From: Nonomuraea africana | GTDB lineage: Bacteria; Actinomycetota; Actinomycetes; Streptosporangiales; Streptosporangiaceae | Length of the DNA stretch: 64,000 nucleotides | Assembly: GCF_014873535.1 (NCBI RefSeq) | Contig: NZ_JADBEF010000001.1 | Span: forward strand, 5,146,001 to 5,210,000 | Reading direction: 5' to 3' | In this document: positions 61,315-64,000 of the stretch, one piece after another | How positions within the stretch are numbered: the first letter of the stretch is position 1 | How the letters are laid out: the number at the start of each line of letters is the position of its first letter | Notes under the pieces: model-generated | Databases searched by the model: none | Told to the model about the DNA's origin: nothing | The model's input: only the letters and a program-made list of their open reading frames with translations | Made by a program: the position numbers and the translations under genes

Positions 61315-61445
61315 CCGTGCGCAGCCGGAGCTTGCCCTCCTTACGCAGGAAGTGGAAACGCCAGCCGGACAGCGCGGCCGTCAGCGCGGCCGCGGCCTTC
61401 GGGGTCATCGGTTGCGTCCACGGACGTGGTGTACGAGTTTTCGCT
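61315..61445 (-). pseudogene. Short transposase-like fragment
   Basis: The minus strand reads MTPKAAAALTAALSGWRFHF then LRKEGKLRLRTA. The basic, tryptophan-containing pattern suggests an end of a transposase-type protein, but the fragment is too short to name. It joins the tip of the 238-residue gene. Confidence 0.3.
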
Positions 61446-61479
61446 GGTGACAGGCGTGGCGCCGTGAAATGAGGACGGC

Positions 61480-61515
61480 CATCGCGTGACGCTTCTATGT
61501 TTGTCAAGCCGCTCT
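61480..61515 (-). mobile_element. IS110 3' end remnant
   Basis: Read on the minus strand, GCGGCTTGACAAACATAGAA then GCGTCA resembles the end of the IS110 remnant at 30345-30372 (GCGGCTTGACAAGCATAGGG, GCGTCA), including the last codon and stop of the transposase. It lies at the left side of the LanC fragment. Confidence 0.6.
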
Positions 61516-61543
61516 CTTCCTCTGGCAGGCAGGTGGACCGCTT

Positions 61544-62035
61544 GTGAGGTCTTTCCCTGGGGTGAGCGCCGGCGGCGTCAGCACCGGCTCCAACGCCTGC
61601 CTGTTTCACGGGGCTCCGGCGCTGGAGTTCGTGCTCGGCCGTGCTGGGCGTGCCGACCGGACCGTCCAGGCCGCCGTTGACCGAGTCGTGGCCGCTCGGC
61701 TCGCCGCGGCCCGCCGGCGGCGAGCGTCGACCCGGCTGCCGACGCTGGCGGAGTTCGACCTCATCAGGGGACTCACCGGCCTGGGAGCGCTGCTGCTCAC
61801 CCGCCCAGGCTCGCCGCCGCCGCTGCTGCACGAGGTGCTGACCCATCTGGTGACGCTGGCGGGCCTGGCCGAAGCCGATAGCCGGGGCCTGCCCGGGTGG
61901 TGGTCACCGGATAGCCCCACGCATGAGGAGATCGCCGGTGGCCACGCGAACAACGGTGTGGCACACGGCATCGCCGGCCCGTTGGCGCTGCTGTCCCTCG
62001 CCGCCCACCGCGACATCCTCGTGGAAGGCCAGACG
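61544..62035 (+). pseudogene. LanC-like lanthionine synthetase fragment
   Basis: The frame reads GVSAGGVSTGSNACLFHGAP then ALEFVLGRAGRADRTVQAAV, LPTLAEFDLIRGLTGLGALL and EIAGGHANNGVAHGIAGPLA with LLSLAAHRDILVEGQ. The GLTGLGALLL and (H)xNxGxAHGIAGPLALLxLA motifs are those of LanC cyclases and their relatives. Family members are about 400 residues. Here the first 60 or so and the whole zinc-ligand half are missing, so it is inactive. It sits between an IS110 3' end and an IS110 N-terminal half. Confidence 0.7.
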
Positions 62036-62039
62036 ACGC

Positions 62040-62729
62040 CATCGAGACCTGGACCAGCGCGGCGAGCTCGTCATCGGCGGCGTGAATCTCGCTGGTCAGG
62101 TCGCGGATGCGGCGGGCCAGGCGCTGCATGACCAGGCGACGTGTTCGCTCTTCAGGGTCGGTGGTGGCCGAGGGCCGCAGCGCCAGGCAGGCGTCGATCA
62201 AGGCGGTTCTGGTCAGGCCGCGCAGTCGCTGACGCTGCTGTTCGGGCGCGGTCAGCACGAGCGCCTTGAGCTGGTTGACCGCACCGGTGCGGGCATGGAT
62301 GGCGCTTTCGCGGGTGACCAACAGCATGCGGACCGCCTCGCGCGGACCATCGGCGCGGGGCACGGCGGAATGCTCGCGGCCCAGCGCTTCGCGAGCGGCG
62401 CGACGGGCATCTAACGCATCGCTCTTACCGCCGACTCGGCGGGTGATGCGCTTGGGGCGGTCGGACTCGATAACGTGCTGTCCAGCCTGCCGCAACGCGC
62501 GGACCAGTCCGGCGCCGTGGCTGCGCGTGTCTTCGATCGCCCACACGATCCGCGGGCCGGGAGCGTGGTCGTTGGCCCATTGCGCTAACTGACGGTAGCC
62601 GTTGGCATCGGCCGTGATCGTGATGGCCGACAGCTCGCCACCGACCGGGTTGACCAGGCAGGCGCTGTGTGTGTCGCGGTGGGTATCGACTCCGATTACG
62701 GCGTCGACGGTCTGGGCCAGCATCGTCAT
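62040..62729 (-). pseudogene. IS110-family transposase, N-terminal half
   Basis: It starts MTMLAQTVDAVIGVDTHRDT, the RuvC-like DEDD start (first Asp in GVDTHRD), with RIVWAIEDTRSHGAGLVRAL (Glu), DRPKRITRRVGGKSDALDAR (Asp-x-x-Asp) and RTGAVNQLKALVLTAPE. The N-terminal catalytic domain is complete to about residue 230 and then changes abruptly at 62035 to LanC sequence on the opposite strand. The serine-bearing C-terminal domain is missing. Confidence 0.85.
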
Positions 62730-62759
62730 GGCGGCTCCCGTGGTGATGGCGATCTGCCG

Positions 62760-63040
62760 GAACTACGGCGCCGGCCTGGTGGAGACACCACGCGGACATA
62801 TCTGTGATGAGTCACGCCTCAACGGCGGACAGGCTTCTGATCAAGTCAGTGTGGTGGGCCAGGCGGGTGGTGGCGGTTCCGGGGACAAGTCAGGCGCAGG
62901 GCACACCATGGTGGCCAGATCCTTCGAGAGTCACCCGAGATCGCCGACACCGAGCCTGGCAGCGCTCCACCTCGCAGCGCCACTGTCAGACTCACAGATC
63001 CTTCGTGATTGCGGGTCAAGATCGAAGGAGAAAGAAAGCG
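62760..63040. other. Intergenic stretch between mobile elements
   Basis: No gene is recognised. It probably contains the outer ends of the IS110 and IS256 elements. A ribosome-binding site (GAAGGAGA) precedes the IS256 start at 63041. Confidence 0.4.
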
Positions 63041-63532
63041 ATGGCCGTGAACAACAGTGTGGACCCTGCCGCATGGCTGGCTCAGCAGCTCGAGAGCGGG
63101 GATCCGGATCTGTTGCGATCCATGGTGAAGACCATGGCCGAGACGTTGATGTCGGCCGAGGCTGACGGCCTGTGCGGCGCCGGGTACGGCGAGCGTAGCG
63201 AGGATCGCATCAACCGGCGCAACGGCTACTGGTCCTGCGACTGGGACACCCGGGCCGGCACCGTGGCTGTTGCTTTGGAACACGATCTTCTGGAGCGGCG
63301 GTTCCGGTGGTCTGGATGGTCGTTGGATGGCCGGGTGGCGAGGGGTTTCCGGCGGGTTGATCGGGATCAGCAGTTTCTCCTGCCAGTGGATATGCGCGAG
63401 TGGCTTCCCGACGATCACGTGGGGTGGGTGCTGCTCGAGGTGGTCGAGCATCTGGACGTCAGTGAGCTGGAGGCTCGGTATGCGCAGGCCGGGCCCGGTC
63501 GCCGCGCCTACGATCCTCGGATGCTTCCAGGC
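63041..63532 (+). pseudogene. Chimera of IS256 and IS1182 transposase N-termini
   Basis: The ATG at 63041 starts an IS256-type transposase (MAVNNSVDPAAWLAQQLESG; SAEADGLCGAGYGERSEDRI; NRRNGYWSCDWDTRAGTV). At about 63270 the sequence switches, in the same reading frame, to the N-terminal domain of an IS1182-family transposase (FRRVDRDQQFLLPVDMREWL; PDDHVGWVLLEVVEHLDVSE; RRAYDPRML). At about 63532 it switches again to an integrase gene in another frame. The DDE cores of both transposases are missing. Confidence 0.78.
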
Positions 63533-64000
63533 GCTCGGTTCCGGCAGCGACCTGTCGTCCCTTCGCCAGGCGGCGAAAAACGGGGAGGCGTTCTACGAGG
63601 ACAGCGGCCTCCCGGCGTCGATGGTCAAGGCCAAGGACGCGCGCACCTGGTACTCCTTCGCGGTCGCCTACGTCCACGCCTGGTGGCCCCATGCGGCGGC
63701 CAAGTCCCGCGAGGGCATGACGGACACCCTGGCGAACATCACGCCTGTACTCACGCACGACCTGTCCGGGCGTCCGGACGACGCGATCATCCGCCGTGCC
63801 CTACGCGAGTACGCTTTCGTCCCCGAGGACCGTCGCCCCGAGCCGACACCCGAGATAGCCGCTGCCATCCGCTGGCTGGAGGCGGCTTCGCTCCCACTGA
63901 GCGCCCTGGAAGATGCCAGGCACGTACGGGCGGTCCTGGAGGCGCTGGCGCTGCTCATGGACGGCTCAGCGGCGGCCACCTCGACCTACCGCCGCAAGCG
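63533..64000 (+). CDS. Tyrosine recombinase/integrase-like, N-terminal part, runs off the window
   Basis: From TTC at 63535 the frame reads FQALGSGSDLSSLRQAAKNG then PASMVKAKDARTWYSFAVAY, HDLSGRPDDAIIRRALREYA, FVPEDRRPEPTPEIAAAIRW and AAATSTYRRKR at the right edge. The final AATSTYRRKR segment fits the core-binding domain of integrases of actinomycete integrative elements; the catalytic part would lie beyond 64000. No start codon of its own is evident, because the 5' end is fused to the IS1182 fragment, so it may be truncated. Confidence 0.5.

Noticed and set aside
1..64000. CRISPR arrays or rRNA genes
   Set aside because: No regularly spaced repeat-spacer pattern and no rRNA-like sequence was found by reading the window.

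Overview
The window comes from a high-GC actinomycete, probably of the Streptosporangiales (Nonomuraea/Actinomadura-like). This is inferred from the very GC-rich codon use, the LAL-type LuxR regulators, ECF sigma factors, the actinobacterial transposon families and the integrase families; no rRNA is present to confirm it. It is an accessory region, with a few intact gene blocks set in a large amount of mobile-element debris and decaying genes.

Layout. 1-7 kb: 3' end of a prolyl oligopeptidase, a DUF1963 protein, an ISL3 remnant, an ECF sigma/anti-sigma-like pair, a decayed IS3 element and an Mrr-type nuclease. 7-12 kb: a WD40 membrane protein gene split by an IS3 element that itself carries an IS30 element. 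12-19 kb: a divergent TetR/MFS pair flanked by Tn3-transposase tails, then integrase, transposase and LysR remnants around a phosphotransferase gene. 18.7-22.9 kb: a secreted RHS/YD-repeat protein gene (now a pseudogene) whose C-terminal domain is an array of CX9C motifs, followed by a small secreted protein of the same CX9C pattern. 23-31 kb: an IS5 element, TetR/DUF6326, remnants of an integrative element with a tRNA half-site, an adenylate kinase, and IS110 and IS3 fragments. 30.8-39.6 kb: two divergent operons, one for FixH/YtkA-like envelope proteins and one of seven redox, transport and hydrolase genes. 40.7-46.7 kb: a FtsX-type ABC exporter divergent from a frameshifted LAL regulator. 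47-51 kb: an ECF41 sigma factor with a DoxX protein, then TetR/MFS/NAT remnants. 51-61.3 kb: a glyoxalase-like protein, two nearly identical LAL regulators, a protein of unknown family, and a TetR-controlled flavin monooxygenase. 61.3-64 kb: LanC, IS110, IS256, IS1182 and integrase fragments.

How the parts fit. Four promoters (30.8, 32.47, 32.51 and 55.7 kb) share the 20-bp element ATCAGTCANNTGACRGAGGC, placed 33-35 bp upstream of the start codon, with a TAGSGT box 7-8 bp before the ATG. This looks like one activator regulon driving leaderless mRNAs, and it ties the FixH-like operon, the redox operon and both copies of the unknown 238-residue gene together. One of these copies lies beside a LAL regulator. 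The arrangement FixH-like gene, operator, 238-residue gene occurs twice, and the arrangement LAL regulator with a convergent 238-residue gene also occurs twice, so the region grew by internal duplication and was later broken by insertions.

Many genes carry single frameshifts or nonsense codons. Most lie in insertion sequences and their neighbours, which fits pseudogene decay, but some (the first flavoprotein of the redox operon, the LAL regulator at 44-46.7 kb) could be sequencing errors in a draft assembly.
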